Below are positions 38,301-47,854 of a stretch of 64,000 nucleotides of DNA, one piece after another (the first letter of the stretch is position 1; each line of letters opens with the position of its first letter). The notes beneath the pieces were generated by a model that had not been told where the DNA came from, did not search any database, and saw only the letters and a list, made by a program, of their open reading frames with translations. The translations under genes were made by a program, and so were the position numbers. This stretch comes from Anaerococcus rubeinfantis (lineage in GTDB: Bacteria > Bacillota > Clostridia > Tissierellales > Peptoniphilaceae), in the NCBI RefSeq assembly GCF_001487145.1, contig NZ_LN913016.1:1116001-1180000 (forward strand). Reading direction: 5' to 3'.

Positions 38301-38762
38301 TCCGTCGTTTTTTTCGTATTCACTTTCAAAAAGCTCATCAATAGCATCTTTTCTCAACAAAACTTGTTTGGAATCAGCTGCTATTTTAAAAGATGGTGAA
38401 AGATTATCAGATAAGTAAAAATTTTCCCTCAACATATCTGCACAAAAAGAGTGAAGTGTTTTTATAAAAGCATCATTGATAGATTTAATTTGGTTTTTTA
38501 TAAAAATTTTGTCAGACTTTTCTTCTTTGAGTAAATCATTTAATTTTTCCCTTATCCTATCTTTCATTTCAACTGAAGCCTTGTTTGTGAAAGTTACAAT
38601 AATCATATTTTTTATAGGAATTTTTTCTTCAATCATCAAAGAAATTACCCTATCAACCAAAACCTTAGTTTTTCCACTTCCTGCAGCAGCAGACACAATT
38701 ATATTTTTGCCCTTAGTTTCTATGGCTTTTTTTTGATCATCAGTTGGCTTAAATTTACTCAT
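35367..38762 (-). CDS. addA: ATP-dependent helicase/nuclease AddA
   Basis: Helicase-nuclease subunit of AddAB, which resects double-strand breaks for RecA. The 1131-residue protein has UvrD-type helicase motifs (Walker A IIVSAAAGSGKTKVLVDR near 25, FIFFDEYQDSN-like YIFFDEYQDSNDIQ, VGDVKQSIYGFRNA, RIMTIHKSKGLEF) and a C-terminal RecB-family nuclease motif (EDEIVLIDFKTDSM near 1085). It is the last gene of the operon, overlapping addB by 8 bases, and converges tail to tail with the SDR gene. Confidence 0.96.
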   Translation of the reverse strand: MSKFKPTDDQKKAIETKGKNIIVSAAAGSGKTKVLVDRVISLMIEEKIPIKNMIIVTFTNKASVEMKDRIREKLNDLLKEEKSDKIFIKNQIKSINDAFIKTLHSFCADMLRENFYLSDNLSPSFKIAADSKQVLLRKDAIDELFESEYEKNDGEFINFLHNFGSNRSDDDAKKIILDLYDFSKSQINPHAWLEDKTSSNFDFEKFKAYIKKRVENIIISAKDLEIFIKERSMRDKYVEMIESDINFFQNIKYSIEEKPWDDIIEIFGKSLSRMVTISKKLDDPNENLYVKAKKNAYKDEFNLIKDLIRNTDSITRGFFDPLEEKILKELKYLVFSFEDIYKKKKREENYLDFSDMEHEFINLLENEELNQKLKKQFKYIFFDEYQDSNDIQNYIVEKLKNENNLFFVGDVKQSIYGFRNARPELFLEKLESYEDDENSLRINLSKNFRTDKDLIDFNNYIFERLMTRENSDIAYKDDGHRLNYHFEFDEKYPKVSIKALSKNLNEEAYLVKEINNLIKTGLEYKDIAILLRASSKAYLYENELKKAGIPFSSDISKVSFETVEVEFFINILKYIANPNDDISLLSVLRSEIFNFSEDDLAEISLSSNKSYFYQKFKAYEEENEDDLSQKISDFNTIFTDFSYILNFSNMYDFANFIFENSGLYDFLKARDRGGERIKNIEAFIDLMDDYDKNNENYLFGFLTYIDNLKNQKKDNLKASRNLSDEENLVRIMTIHKSKGLEFKAVILPDFSKRFNTRDNSKDMVLDKDLGIGINIADWENKIKISSIKRDLILEKSNLNDKKEEMRVLYVALTRAERKISIIGKKDLNEKGLENILNANSLLDLSSYMDWILKILCNDKIMTDFIDIDYKTDAFKKGFLNIEYVEEFEENLEEDLTDINKIINSDTYNEKIYRNLEEVFNYSYKNKENINKSLKKSVTEIAKNYDLSNEGYEKSSFDQKEISYDFRRPNFEEIKLSPTDRGSLIHKIFQELEVKTYDLNSLEKEINKLIDLGKIKKEYLSYINYENILGFFNSDIIQNLIKKSPKIRKEESFLRKIDNFYVNGQIDIMFEYEDEIVLIDFKTDSMKREGFYDKQLEIYKDSIEEALGKKVILSYIYWYNFKEFEQVNKIHH

Positions 38763-41700
38763 CTGATAGCTCCTTTTTTATATCATTAATTGAAATTTTA
38801 TTATCCACATCCTTAAACTTATCTTGATCTTTTGAATAATCAAATTTACAAATTGACCTGTAAGGGCAATAGGTACATTCGTAGGTGTTTTGGTTTATTC
38901 TAAGAGGATTTAATTTTATATTTCCATTTTTAATTTCTACAATATATTTTGAAATTAATTTTTTAATAAATTTTTCCAAAATTTCTTCTTCCTCAAGAGA
39001 AAAAATATTGGCATTTCCCCTAGAAATTTTAAAAATATCTGATTTTTTTCCATCAAAATCCTTGTCCAAAAGTTTTAAAACTTCCTCATTTATTTTTACA
39101 ATAAGGCCATTCATTTTTGTTTTATCATCATAGATTTTTTTTATTGCATCCTTATCATAAGCCTTATCAAGTTTTTTAACCTCATCTTTTAAAGGAAGAT
39201 AAAAACTTGCAATTGGTGATAAATTTTCAGATTTTTTTTCTTTTATTGATAGCATATAGACAAATAATTGAAGCTCAAAACCATTTAAAACATTGGCAAT
39301 TCTAATTTCTTTTGCTCCAGTTTTATAATCAATAATTCTTATATAATTTTTAAACCTATCAATCCTATCAATTCTTCCTTCAAGATAATTTTTCTCATCA
39401 ACATAAACTTGGGGATATTTTTCGCCCTTTCCATATTTCTCCTCAACACCATCAATTTGAAACTTGCCGTTTTTTATTTGGTCAATGATTTTTTTGGAAG
39501 ATTTTTGGGTTGATTCATAAATATTTGAAAGAATAAATTTATTTTTCTTATCACTTGCCCTATCCCTATCAAGAGAATTTTCAATAGCTTTTTCAAAACT
39601 TTCATTTACAATTTTTTCCAAATCTTTTTCATCTAATTTTTCAAGATCTATTCCTTGCAATTTTTTAGAAATATCTTCCATATTATAGTGGACAATATTT
39701 CCAATTTCTAAATTATCAACGTCCAAATTTTTATTTTCTTTTGCCTTAAGTCCATAATTTATAAAATATTTGTAAGGACATTTTGCATAAGTTTCAATTT
39801 CTGAAACCGAAAATTTATTTTTTGCGTAAAGTTTTTTTGAAATATCTTCTCTTAAAGGAAATTTTTCATTAGAATAGGTAAGGCCTTTTAAAAATAAATC
39901 ATAGGAAGAATTTTTTGAATAATTAAAATTATCATCATGGTCTTTTTTGTATTTTAAATAAGATTTTACAAATTCTTTTTCCTCTTTTTTTGTGTTTTCC
40001 TTATTTTTTATATTCCACAAAATTTGGCTTGCTTTTAAATCCAAAAGATCTGATGAATATTTTATATTAGAAAATTTATTTTGAGTAATTTTCTTATAAG
40101 TTATATTTGGAAAAATATTTATAATATCAGAAATACTTGTCGCCAAATTCATTGGATCATTGGCCTTATTTATAAGAGAATATGAGAAAAATATTCTCTC
40201 TGATGAAGTAAACATCCTAAGTAAATTCAAAAGAATTTTATCGTCCTTTTTTTCCTTATAAATTTTAAGGTCGTAGCCCTCTTTTTCCAAATCAGTTTTT
40301 TCATTTTCTGAAATTAAGATATCGCTATTATTATTTCCCGGAAAATAAATATCAGTCATTCCCACAAAAATTTTAATCTTTCTATCATTTATCCTATCTC
40401 TTGAAAAATCTCCAATCAAAACTTGGTCAATTGCTGGAGGAATAATCCCAATTGATGAAGCTTCACATGACTTTTCTAATAATTTATAAATTTTATCAAG
40501 GCTTGTATAAGAATTTCCCATAATTCCTGCAATTTGTTCCAAATTCGTCAAAAATTTATCCCAAACTTGGCTGTTTTCTTCAAAAATATCAAGTTTATTT
40601 TCCTTAATATTTTCTTGAAAATGATTAAAACCAGATTTAATTATATCTGTATCAAGAATTTTAAAAATTTCTTTAACAAAATCAAGAGCCTTCAATTTTT
40701 CATTTCTAACTTCATACAAATCTTTGACCAAGGAGATTATAATTTTTCTAATTGAATTTACTTTTTCAAGTTCTTCTTTTTTCTCATTTTTCAATTTCTC
40801 ATCATTTTGATAAAATTTTTCATCCAAGGAAAAATATTTATCATCAAAAATCATAGAACCTTTGATTTTTCTTGTATTTATATAATTTTGAAAGGCCAAA
40901 ACTCTTTCAAAAGAATTTTCGCCAAAATCAAGAACATTTGACCTTACAAAAGATTCAAGATCAGTTTTTCTAAAATTAAAAACAACAAGCCTAATCAATG
41001 AAAGCCAAGTTTTTACTATGTGATTATCAGATAATTTTTTTGACTTATCAATAAAAATTGGAATTTCAGCCCTTGTAAAAATTCTTTTTATAAGATTTTC
41101 ATATTCATCGGCATTTGACATTACAAGAGAAATTTCTGAAAAAGAATGGCCACTTCTTATAAGTTTTTCGATTATTAAGGCTGCATTTTCTATTTCATTT
41201 TGAGATGAAATAGATTCAATTATATTTATATTTGAAGTTTTTTCCTTATAAATTTTTGGATTATATTTTTCAAAATTTTCATAAAGGTGTTTAATATCAG
41301 AAAACTTATTATTTTTTTCAAGATTTATGATTTTAATTTGGTCAATTTCTTTTAAACTTTCAACAAATCTAATACTTTGCTTAAAAATATCCATATCTTT
41401 TGCCATATTATTTTCATAATATTTATAGTCCATTGAAATTGAAATTGTAATTTTCGCCCCGATTTTAATTAACTCTTTAATAAAATCTAGTCTTAAATCT
41501 GACAAAAGATCGAATTTATCAAAATAAAAATTTACTCCCTTAAAAAAATCACAATATTTTAAATTATTTTTTATAATTTCAAGCTCATCTTCTTTGTCTA
41601 TATAAGAATTTTCAAGCTTTTTTATATAAGCATCATAAATTAATTTTATTTCCTCAAATTTTAACCTAGTCATAGGATCTAAGTTTTCATTTTTATTGAT

Positions 41701-42114
41701 TGAATCAAAAAAATCATCATCAAAATAATATTCTTTTATATTTGTAATAAAATCAGAAAGATTATTTACAAAATCTATATCAAAAGATTTGTTTGAAAAA
41801 AGTTTTAAATTTTCATTTATTTCATCAAGAACGCTTGTTAGTAAGATTGCTTTTGAAACTTGATTTAAATTTTCTTTCTTTTTTAGGCTTAACCTTTGAG
41901 AAATATAAGAAATTAAAGATGAAAAAGATAAAACTTTAGCATCCATAACTGACTTATATTTTATAGAATCTATAAAATCCATATCACTTTCTAGGGTGTA
42001 TTGCTCTGGAACTATAAGATATGATTTTTCTTTATTTTCTAATTTTTTTTCTATATCTTTGTAAATATATGATGAATTTTCCTCGGGAAATTTACTCATT
42101 ATAATTTTTATCAT
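38755..42114 (-). CDS. addB: ATP-dependent nuclease subunit AddB
   Basis: Second AddAB subunit, 1119 residues. The nuclease site (RIIDYKTGAKEI near 950) and the iron-sulfur cysteines (YAKCPYKYF near 785 and TYECTYCPYRSICKFD near 1085) are present. YLIVPEQYTLESDMDF near 35 is a family hallmark. The N-terminal P-loop normally read as GRAGSGKS is replaced by SKFPEENS at residues 7-14, so ATP binding by this subunit is probably lost. It overlaps sbcC by 4 bases. Confidence 0.95.
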   Translation of the reverse strand: MIKIIMSKFPEENSSYIYKDIEKKLENKEKSYLIVPEQYTLESDMDFIDSIKYKSVMDAKVLSFSSLISYISQRLSLKKKENLNQVSKAILLTSVLDEINENLKLFSNKSFDIDFVNNLSDFITNIKEYYFDDDFFDSINKNENLDPMTRLKFEEIKLIYDAYIKKLENSYIDKEDELEIIKNNLKYCDFFKGVNFYFDKFDLLSDLRLDFIKELIKIGAKITISISMDYKYYENNMAKDMDIFKQSIRFVESLKEIDQIKIINLEKNNKFSDIKHLYENFEKYNPKIYKEKTSNINIIESISSQNEIENAALIIEKLIRSGHSFSEISLVMSNADEYENLIKRIFTRAEIPIFIDKSKKLSDNHIVKTWLSLIRLVVFNFRKTDLESFVRSNVLDFGENSFERVLAFQNYINTRKIKGSMIFDDKYFSLDEKFYQNDEKLKNEKKEELEKVNSIRKIIISLVKDLYEVRNEKLKALDFVKEIFKILDTDIIKSGFNHFQENIKENKLDIFEENSQVWDKFLTNLEQIAGIMGNSYTSLDKIYKLLEKSCEASSIGIIPPAIDQVLIGDFSRDRINDRKIKIFVGMTDIYFPGNNNSDILISENEKTDLEKEGYDLKIYKEKKDDKILLNLLRMFTSSERIFFSYSLINKANDPMNLATSISDIINIFPNITYKKITQNKFSNIKYSSDLLDLKASQILWNIKNKENTKKEEKEFVKSYLKYKKDHDDNFNYSKNSSYDLFLKGLTYSNEKFPLREDISKKLYAKNKFSVSEIETYAKCPYKYFINYGLKAKENKNLDVDNLEIGNIVHYNMEDISKKLQGIDLEKLDEKDLEKIVNESFEKAIENSLDRDRASDKKNKFILSNIYESTQKSSKKIIDQIKNGKFQIDGVEEKYGKGEKYPQVYVDEKNYLEGRIDRIDRFKNYIRIIDYKTGAKEIRIANVLNGFELQLFVYMLSIKEKKSENLSPIASFYLPLKDEVKKLDKAYDKDAIKKIYDDKTKMNGLIVKINEEVLKLLDKDFDGKKSDIFKISRGNANIFSLEEEEILEKFIKKLISKYIVEIKNGNIKLNPLRINQNTYECTYCPYRSICKFDYSKDQDKFKDVDNKISINDIKKELSDE

Positions 42115-45100
42115 ACAACCACCTTCAAACTTGATCCTTGTGTTTTTGAATATGAAACTTCAATTTTTGCATCAATTGCATCTTTTAATTCTTTTACGTG
42201 AGAAATTAATCCTATAAATTTATTATCGTAGGATAATTTTTCAATTGTTCTTATAGCTTTTTCCAAATAATCATCAGACAAGGTCCCAAAACCTTCATCA
42301 ATAAAAAGTGTATCAATTTTTATTCCACCATTTTCCCCACTTATTTCATCAGAAAGTCCAAGAGCCAAAGCAAGTGATGCAATAAAACTCTCCCCACCAG
42401 AAAGGGAAGCCTCACTTCTAATTTTTCCCGTATTTGCATCCAAAATTTCTATATCAAGACCATAATTTTTTCTCTTATCGCTTGTTTGGGTTTTTCTAAT
42501 CATTGTAAATTGACCATCAGTCATCTCTCTAAGCCTTATATTTGCAAATTTTAATATTTTTTTAAAATAATAAGAAAGAACAAAAGTTTCAAAATTTAAT
42601 TTTTCCCTACCAGAAACCTTAGACATGGATCCGTCTGCAATTTTTGAAAGTTTATAAAGAATTGCATCTTCATTTTTTGATTTGCTAAGCTCTTTTTGAA
42701 TTGAGATTATTTGGTCTTTACTTTCAAGTATCCTTGTTTTTTTAAGTTTTAAAGAAAATAGAAAATCATTAATTTTTTCCAAATCTATTTTTATTTTTTC
42801 TATTTTTTCTTTTATATTTTCTGTCTGGTATTCTTCTTTGCCCTTGTATTTTTCAAGGCTTGATAACCTTATTGATAGGTTATTTAAATTTTCAAAATAA
42901 TCTTCTATCTGGTCTTTTTTATCTAATAATTTTTTTGAAATTTCCAAATACTTTAAAAATTCATCAAAATTCTTAAAATTTTCACTTATTTTTTCATCTA
43001 AAATCTTTTGATTTTTTGAAATTTTATCCTTAGTATCTTTAATATAAGACCTATAACTTTCAATCAAAGAATTTAAAGAGGATTTTTCTTTTTCCAGATT
43101 TTTTATATTATCATCAAGATTTTTTATTCTTTCTTCTTCTTTTTTTACAAAGTCTCTATCATTTTTTATGGAAATTTCTATATCTTTTTTATTAAATTTA
43201 TCGAGTTCTTCTTTTTTAATCTTATATTTATTTTCTAAATTTTCTATATCTTCCAAATTTTCAAGTTTTTCTAACTTATTTTTTAAATTTTCTATGGATT
43301 TTTCAAAAGCAAAAGATTTTTTTTCATAATCATCTTTACTTCTTTTTTCATTTTCAAATTCATCGTAAAGATCTTCATATGAAATTTTAAGATTTTCTAA
43401 TTTATTTTTATATTCATCAAGATTTTTCTTAATTTCTTCTGATTTTTCCAAATTTTCATCTATAGACTTTTCCAAATCTGATATTTTTTCCATTAAAAAA
43501 TCAATTTTAATTTTAAGATTTAAATAATCTTCCTTTGCCATGTCACCATCAATTTGGGAAGAATCCAAGTATTCAATTTCCCCTTCAAAAATCCTTCCAC
43601 AAACAGGACAAATTCCATTTTCATTTAAATCTTTCCTAAAATCATTTATTAAAAGAGCTTTTTTGTTCGACTCAGCCTTTTCCAATAAATTTTTGCCTAT
43701 TTCAAAATCTTTATTTGACTCTTCTAATTCTATTTTTAACTTTGATAAATCTTTAATTTTTTTATCATTTAAGAGAGATTTTTCATAAATATTTTCATAT
43801 TCAAAAACTTTTTGGCTTATTATGTGCTTATCTTCATTTATTTTTTCAAGCTTTGCTGAATAATTCAATAAATCATTAGATTTTTCTCTTATTTTTTTAT
43901 CTATCATATCTTTTTTATTTTTAAAATCTTCTATTTGATTTTTGTAAGTTTTTCCATCCTGAAAATCTTTTTTATTTTTGTCCAAATCTTTTTTTAAATT
44001 TTCAAGATTAATAAATTTATCCAAGATTGATTGATTTTTTATTATATTTTCTCTTTTTTCACTAATAGTTTTTTGGATTTCTTCTCTATCACCAAGATTT
44101 TTTAAATTTTCTTCTAAATCATTTTCTGTTTTTGCTAATTTTTCTTTTTGATCAGATAATTTATTTTCGAATTCTTTTTGACTATTTTTTAAATCAAGAA
44201 GACTTTGGTAATATGGCTTAATTTGAATTGATTTTTCTGCAAAAAATAAGTTTTTTTTCAAATTTTTAAAGTATGCTTCATCTTCTAAAAGCTCAAGTCT
44301 TTTTTCATTTAAATATTTATAATTTTTGATTTCTTCATTTTCTTTTTGATAAAAATTAAGCCTAGAATTTTCTTCTTCCAAGTTTTTTTCTAAGGATAAT
44401 TTCTCTTTATTTTCTTTATCAATATTTTTTTCAAGCTCATCATTTATTTTTTCTATTATTTTAAAAATTTCATCAAAATTTTTAAGCTCTATTAATTGAG
44501 AGTCTATATTTTCACTTAAAAGATTATTTTTAGTGATTTCGCTTTCAAGACTTTTTGAAATTTTTTCCAAATTTTTCTTTGAATCCTTGCTTGCTTCTTT
44601 TAATTTTTCTTCAATATTCTTATAGATAAAAGATGAAAAAATCTTTGATAATAATTCTGCCTTTTTATCAGATGAAGATTTTAAGAATTTAGAAAACTCA
44701 CCTTGGGCAAGAATCATAACCCTATTTAGTTGGTTAAAATCAAGACCTATAATATTTATAATTTCTTTTTCACATTCATTAACCTTATCCGAAATTAAAA
44801 TTTCCCTGTCATTTTCTATCTTATAAAGTTCAACACTGTGACTTACATTAACATTTGCCCTGGTTTTTTTTGCTTTTTGACTCGGAATTCTTTTAATCCT
44901 GTAATTTTTTCCATCAATTTCAAAAGAAAAATCAACATAGCTTATTGGATCTTCTCCACTTAAAAAATCACTCCTCAAATCATTTAAATCAAATCCTTGC
45001 CTTTGAATTTTTCCAAAAAGTGCAAAACTTATGGCATCAAAAATTGAAGTTTTGCCACTTCCTGTATCTCCAGAAATTATAAAAATTTTTGAATCATAAA

Positions 45101-45173
45101 GTTTTGTAAAATCTATAAAAGTTTTATTTTTGTAGGTCATAAAACCATACATTTCAAGTTTTACAGGCTTCAT
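42111..45173 (-). CDS. sbcC: Exonuclease subunit SbcC (Rad50-like SMC ATPase)
   Basis: SMC-type ATPase that with SbcD opens hairpins and blocked DNA ends. The 1020-residue protein has an N-terminal Walker A (ISGDTGSGKTSIFDAISFALFG near 35), a very long Lys/Glu coiled coil (about 170-860) broken at its centre by the zinc hook NGICPVCGRIF near 525, and a C-terminal ATPase half (EASLSGGESFIASLALALGLS; DTLFIDEGFGTLSDD). It overlaps both neighbours by 4 bases (ATGA). Confidence 0.96.
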   Translation of the reverse strand: MKPVKLEMYGFMTYKNKTFIDFTKLYDSKIFIISGDTGSGKTSIFDAISFALFGKIQRQGFDLNDLRSDFLSGEDPISYVDFSFEIDGKNYRIKRIPSQKAKKTRANVNVSHSVELYKIENDREILISDKVNECEKEIINIIGLDFNQLNRVMILAQGEFSKFLKSSSDKKAELLSKIFSSFIYKNIEEKLKEASKDSKKNLEKISKSLESEITKNNLLSENIDSQLIELKNFDEIFKIIEKINDELEKNIDKENKEKLSLEKNLEEENSRLNFYQKENEEIKNYKYLNEKRLELLEDEAYFKNLKKNLFFAEKSIQIKPYYQSLLDLKNSQKEFENKLSDQKEKLAKTENDLEENLKNLGDREEIQKTISEKRENIIKNQSILDKFINLENLKKDLDKNKKDFQDGKTYKNQIEDFKNKKDMIDKKIREKSNDLLNYSAKLEKINEDKHIISQKVFEYENIYEKSLLNDKKIKDLSKLKIELEESNKDFEIGKNLLEKAESNKKALLINDFRKDLNENGICPVCGRIFEGEIEYLDSSQIDGDMAKEDYLNLKIKIDFLMEKISDLEKSIDENLEKSEEIKKNLDEYKNKLENLKISYEDLYDEFENEKRSKDDYEKKSFAFEKSIENLKNKLEKLENLEDIENLENKYKIKKEELDKFNKKDIEISIKNDRDFVKKEEERIKNLDDNIKNLEKEKSSLNSLIESYRSYIKDTKDKISKNQKILDEKISENFKNFDEFLKYLEISKKLLDKKDQIEDYFENLNNLSIRLSSLEKYKGKEEYQTENIKEKIEKIKIDLEKINDFLFSLKLKKTRILESKDQIISIQKELSKSKNEDAILYKLSKIADGSMSKVSGREKLNFETFVLSYYFKKILKFANIRLREMTDGQFTMIRKTQTSDKRKNYGLDIEILDANTGKIRSEASLSGGESFIASLALALGLSDEISGENGGIKIDTLFIDEGFGTLSDDYLEKAIRTIEKLSYDNKFIGLISHVKELKDAIDAKIEVSYSKTQGSSLKVVV

Positions 45174-46264
45174 TCTATCACCTTTTTAAATACTTCTTTT
45201 TCATTTTTTCCCATTTTTTCATCCATCTTAAACTTATAAAATTCTTCAAAAATTTCCATTACAGATAAATTTTCAAGGTCAATGTCCAAATCTTCTTCAT
45301 TTTCTATATCAATTGAATTTTCATAGCTAATTGAAACTGCATGAGGAAATTTGGTTTTTAATTTTGCCATGGGAGAATCTATTGGATTTTCATCCTTTAA
45401 AATAAATTCAAGATAAGAATTTGAATTTTCCATTTTTATTATATTTTCAAAATAATCACATATTCTTTCAAAATCATTTAAAAGTTTAATTTCTATTTCT
45501 TTTATCTTTAAATCCTCTTTTAAATCAACAATAGTCACAGATTTTTTTTGATTAATTTCTGAAAATGAATACTTCATAAATGTCCCACAATACCTGATTT
45601 TTTCATCAAGAACAAAGTGTTTTCTGTGAAGATGTCCCAAGGCAACATAGTCAAAATTTTTAAATAAATGGGCGTCCATAACATCATTTCCACCAATTGT
45701 AAGAGGCTTCTCCCCTTCAATTTTTTCATCTTCAAAAGGCTTTTCATTCGCATAACAATGAGTAATCAAAACATTTCTGTCTTTGTAATCTATGTTTTTT
45801 AGTAAAACTTTATAAAGGTCAGTGAAATTTTCTATACTTTGATCTATTTCATTTTTTGCCCTTGCAAGAGAAATATATGGAATTGGATAAAAATTAACTT
45901 TTCCATATTCATCTTCAAAAGTTAGTTTTTCATCAAAGTTATTTCCATAAATAAAATAAGAATTTTTTTCAAAAAAGCTTTTTGAAATTTCAAGTCTTTT
46001 CCCTGAATCATGGTTTCCAGAAATTGCAATAATTTTTTTCTTCAAATTAAAAATAATTTCATCAACAAAATCAGAATAAACCTTCATGGCTTCATTATTT
46101 GGGATTGATGTATCAAAAATATCTCCTGCAATCAAAACAATATCAATTTTTTCTTTTTTAATAATTTCTAAAATTTGGTCAAGACAATATTTTTGATCTT
46201 CAAGTAAGGAATATGATCCGATTGATTTTCCTATGTGAAGATCTGATAAGTGTAGTAATTTCAT
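45170..46264 (-). CDS. sbcD: Exonuclease subunit SbcD (Mre11-like)
   Basis: Manganese-dependent nuclease partner of SbcC. The 364-residue protein carries all metallophosphoesterase motifs in order: LHLSDLHIGKSIG (residues 4-16), LIAGDIFDTSIPNNEAM, ISGNHDSGKRLEI, VLITHCYAN and VALGHLHRKHF. The C-terminal cap domain is present. It lies between yaaA and sbcC with 4-base overlaps on both sides, so the products should be made stoichiometrically. Confidence 0.96.
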   Translation of the reverse strand: MKLLHLSDLHIGKSIGSYSLLEDQKYCLDQILEIIKKEKIDIVLIAGDIFDTSIPNNEAMKVYSDFVDEIIFNLKKKIIAISGNHDSGKRLEISKSFFEKNSYFIYGNNFDEKLTFEDEYGKVNFYPIPYISLARAKNEIDQSIENFTDLYKVLLKNIDYKDRNVLITHCYANEKPFEDEKIEGEKPLTIGGNDVMDAHLFKNFDYVALGHLHRKHFVLDEKIRYCGTFMKYSFSEINQKKSVTIVDLKEDLKIKEIEIKLLNDFERICDYFENIIKMENSNSYLEFILKDENPIDSPMAKLKTKFPHAVSISYENSIDIENEEDLDIDLENLSVMEIFEEFYKFKMDEKMGKNEKEVFKKVIE

Positions 46265-46983
46265 TTGTTTTCCCTTATATATACAAATTCATCGTCAGTT
46301 GAATTATATGGATCATAAATATAATCGCAAAGCCTTATCTTTTTTATTTTTTCTATATCAGTAATTTTATTATTAATCAAATATTTTAGCATTCTTCCAC
46401 GCATTTGCTTGGTGTAGGATACAATCGAACGAATTTTCCCATCCCTATTTTCTTTAAAAGTCAAAGTCAAAATTTTTTGGTCTTTTTTAAGGTATTTTTT
46501 CAAAAGTTTTGCATATTCAGCACTTGCCAAATTTATAATAAAATTTTCATTTTCAAAGGCTTTTTTATAAATTTTATCAGCCCAAAATCCATCCATATCG
46601 ACTCCTTTTGAATCCATATAAAGTCTATAATCAGAAATCCCTGTAAAAGGCTTACACAAACCATATAAGGCAGAAATAATATAAACATGGTCATTCAAAT
46701 AAGATAAATCATTGAAATCTTCTTTTTTAAATTGCTTAAAAACAAGGCCATCATAGGAAAAAATTGCAGGATTTTTTAAATTATTAAAATTAAATTCCTT
46801 GTAATCATAATAGGCTTTTATAGCAAGATCATCATTACAAGAAAACATATTTGCCAAATCATTTATAGAATAATTTTTAAGTTTTTCAACCAATTCTTTT
46901 GTTTCATCTTCAAACAAAAGTCCTTCTGTTTTTTCATTATCAAAATGTTTAAACCTTTTTGCAGGTGAAATTATTATTTTCAT
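46261..46983 (-). CDS. yaaA: YaaA family peroxide stress protein (DUF328/UPF0246)
   Basis: A 240-residue member of the YaaA family with the start MKIIISPAKRFK and the motifs YDGLVFKQF, YIISALYGLCKPFTGISDYRLYM, and NLASAEYAKLL. E. coli YaaA lowers damage from peroxide by limiting free iron and has a DNA-binding fold. Its place as first gene of the sbcDC-addBA operon links it to DNA-break protection here. The promoter has an extended -10 (TGATATAAT) about 35 bases before the start. Confidence 0.92.
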   Translation of the reverse strand: MKIIISPAKRFKHFDNEKTEGLLFEDETKELVEKLKNYSINDLANMFSCNDDLAIKAYYDYKEFNFNNLKNPAIFSYDGLVFKQFKKEDFNDLSYLNDHVYIISALYGLCKPFTGISDYRLYMDSKGVDMDGFWADKIYKKAFENENFIINLASAEYAKLLKKYLKKDQKILTLTFKENRDGKIRSIVSYTKQMRGRMLKYLINNKITDIEKIKKIRLCDYIYDPYNSTDDEFVYIRENK

Positions 46984-47037
46984 ATCAAACCTTTCTGTTT
47001 TTCATTCTTAATTAATTATATCATAGAAATTTTCCAC

Positions 47038-47066
47038 AAAAAAAAGACAGGCGAACCTATCTTTTT
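47038..47066 (-). terminator. Terminator after znuB
   Basis: On the minus strand AAAAAGATAGG / CCTGTCTTTTT (one T-G pair, 4-base loop) followed by more T; overlaps the znuB stop. Confidence 0.85.
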
Positions 47067-47854
47067 AAAATTTTTTGAATTATTAGAGAAATTATCATTC
47101 CAAAAACTGCAATAACCACTATGGCTCCACCAGGTTTTATACCAAGATAAAAACTTGCACTGATTCCTGCCATCATATAAATTATTGCAATTATAATTGA
47201 TTTTATAAAAGTTTCCTTGTAAGATTTTGAAATCAAAAGTCCGCTTGCAACTGGCAAAACCATAAGAGACGATATCATCAAAGCTCCTACAGTTTTTGTA
47301 GAAATTGCAACAGTGATAGCAGTTAAAAATGTAAAAATATTAGAAATTAATTTTGAATTAATTCCAGAAAGATCTGCCATCAAAGGACTTATTGAATTGT
47401 ACAAAAGTGGATAATACAAGTAAAGGCTAAAAAATAAAACAAGAATAAAAATCACACTTACAATAATTAAATCTTCTTTTGTAACACTTGTTATTGAACC
47501 GAATAAAAATGATTCAAAACTTGTTCCACCAGGTGTAAAATCTGACAAAATTCCTGCAAGTCCAATTCCAAGACTCATAATAATGGCTGTTGCCATATCA
47601 CCAAAACTTTTAAATTTTTTCCTAATTATTTCTATTGCAAAACTTGCAATAACACAAATTATTATTGAAGTAAAAACTGGATTTATTCCAATAATAAGAC
47701 CCAGAGCAACTCCAGAAAGGGCTGTGTGGGATAGGGCATCTCCAATCATAGAAGTTCTTCTGTTTACCATAACAATCCCAATCATTGGAATTATTATTGC
47801 AAGCATAAGACCAACTAAAAGAGCCCTTTGCATAAATTCATAACTAAGCATCAA
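47057..47854 (-). CDS. znuB: Zinc (metal) ABC transporter permease ZnuB/AdcB
   Basis: ABC-3 family permease, 265 residues with seven to eight membrane helices. Characteristic segments are TSMIGDALSHTALSGVALGLIIG, AIIMSLGIGLAGILSDFTPGGTSFESFLFGSI and VGALMISSLMVLPVASGLLIS. It overlaps the ATPase gene by 11 bases. The His-rich binding protein upstream and the Fur-family gene next door point to zinc; manganese is the main alternative. Confidence 0.93.
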   Translation of the reverse strand: MMLSYEFMQRALLVGLMLAIIIPMIGIVMVNRRTSMIGDALSHTALSGVALGLIIGINPVFTSIIICVIASFAIEIIRKKFKSFGDMATAIIMSLGIGLAGILSDFTPGGTSFESFLFGSITSVTKEDLIIVSVIFILVLFFSLYLYYPLLYNSISPLMADLSGINSKLISNIFTFLTAITVAISTKTVGALMISSLMVLPVASGLLISKSYKETFIKSIIIAIIYMMAGISASFYLGIKPGGAIVVIAVFGMIISLIIQKILKR

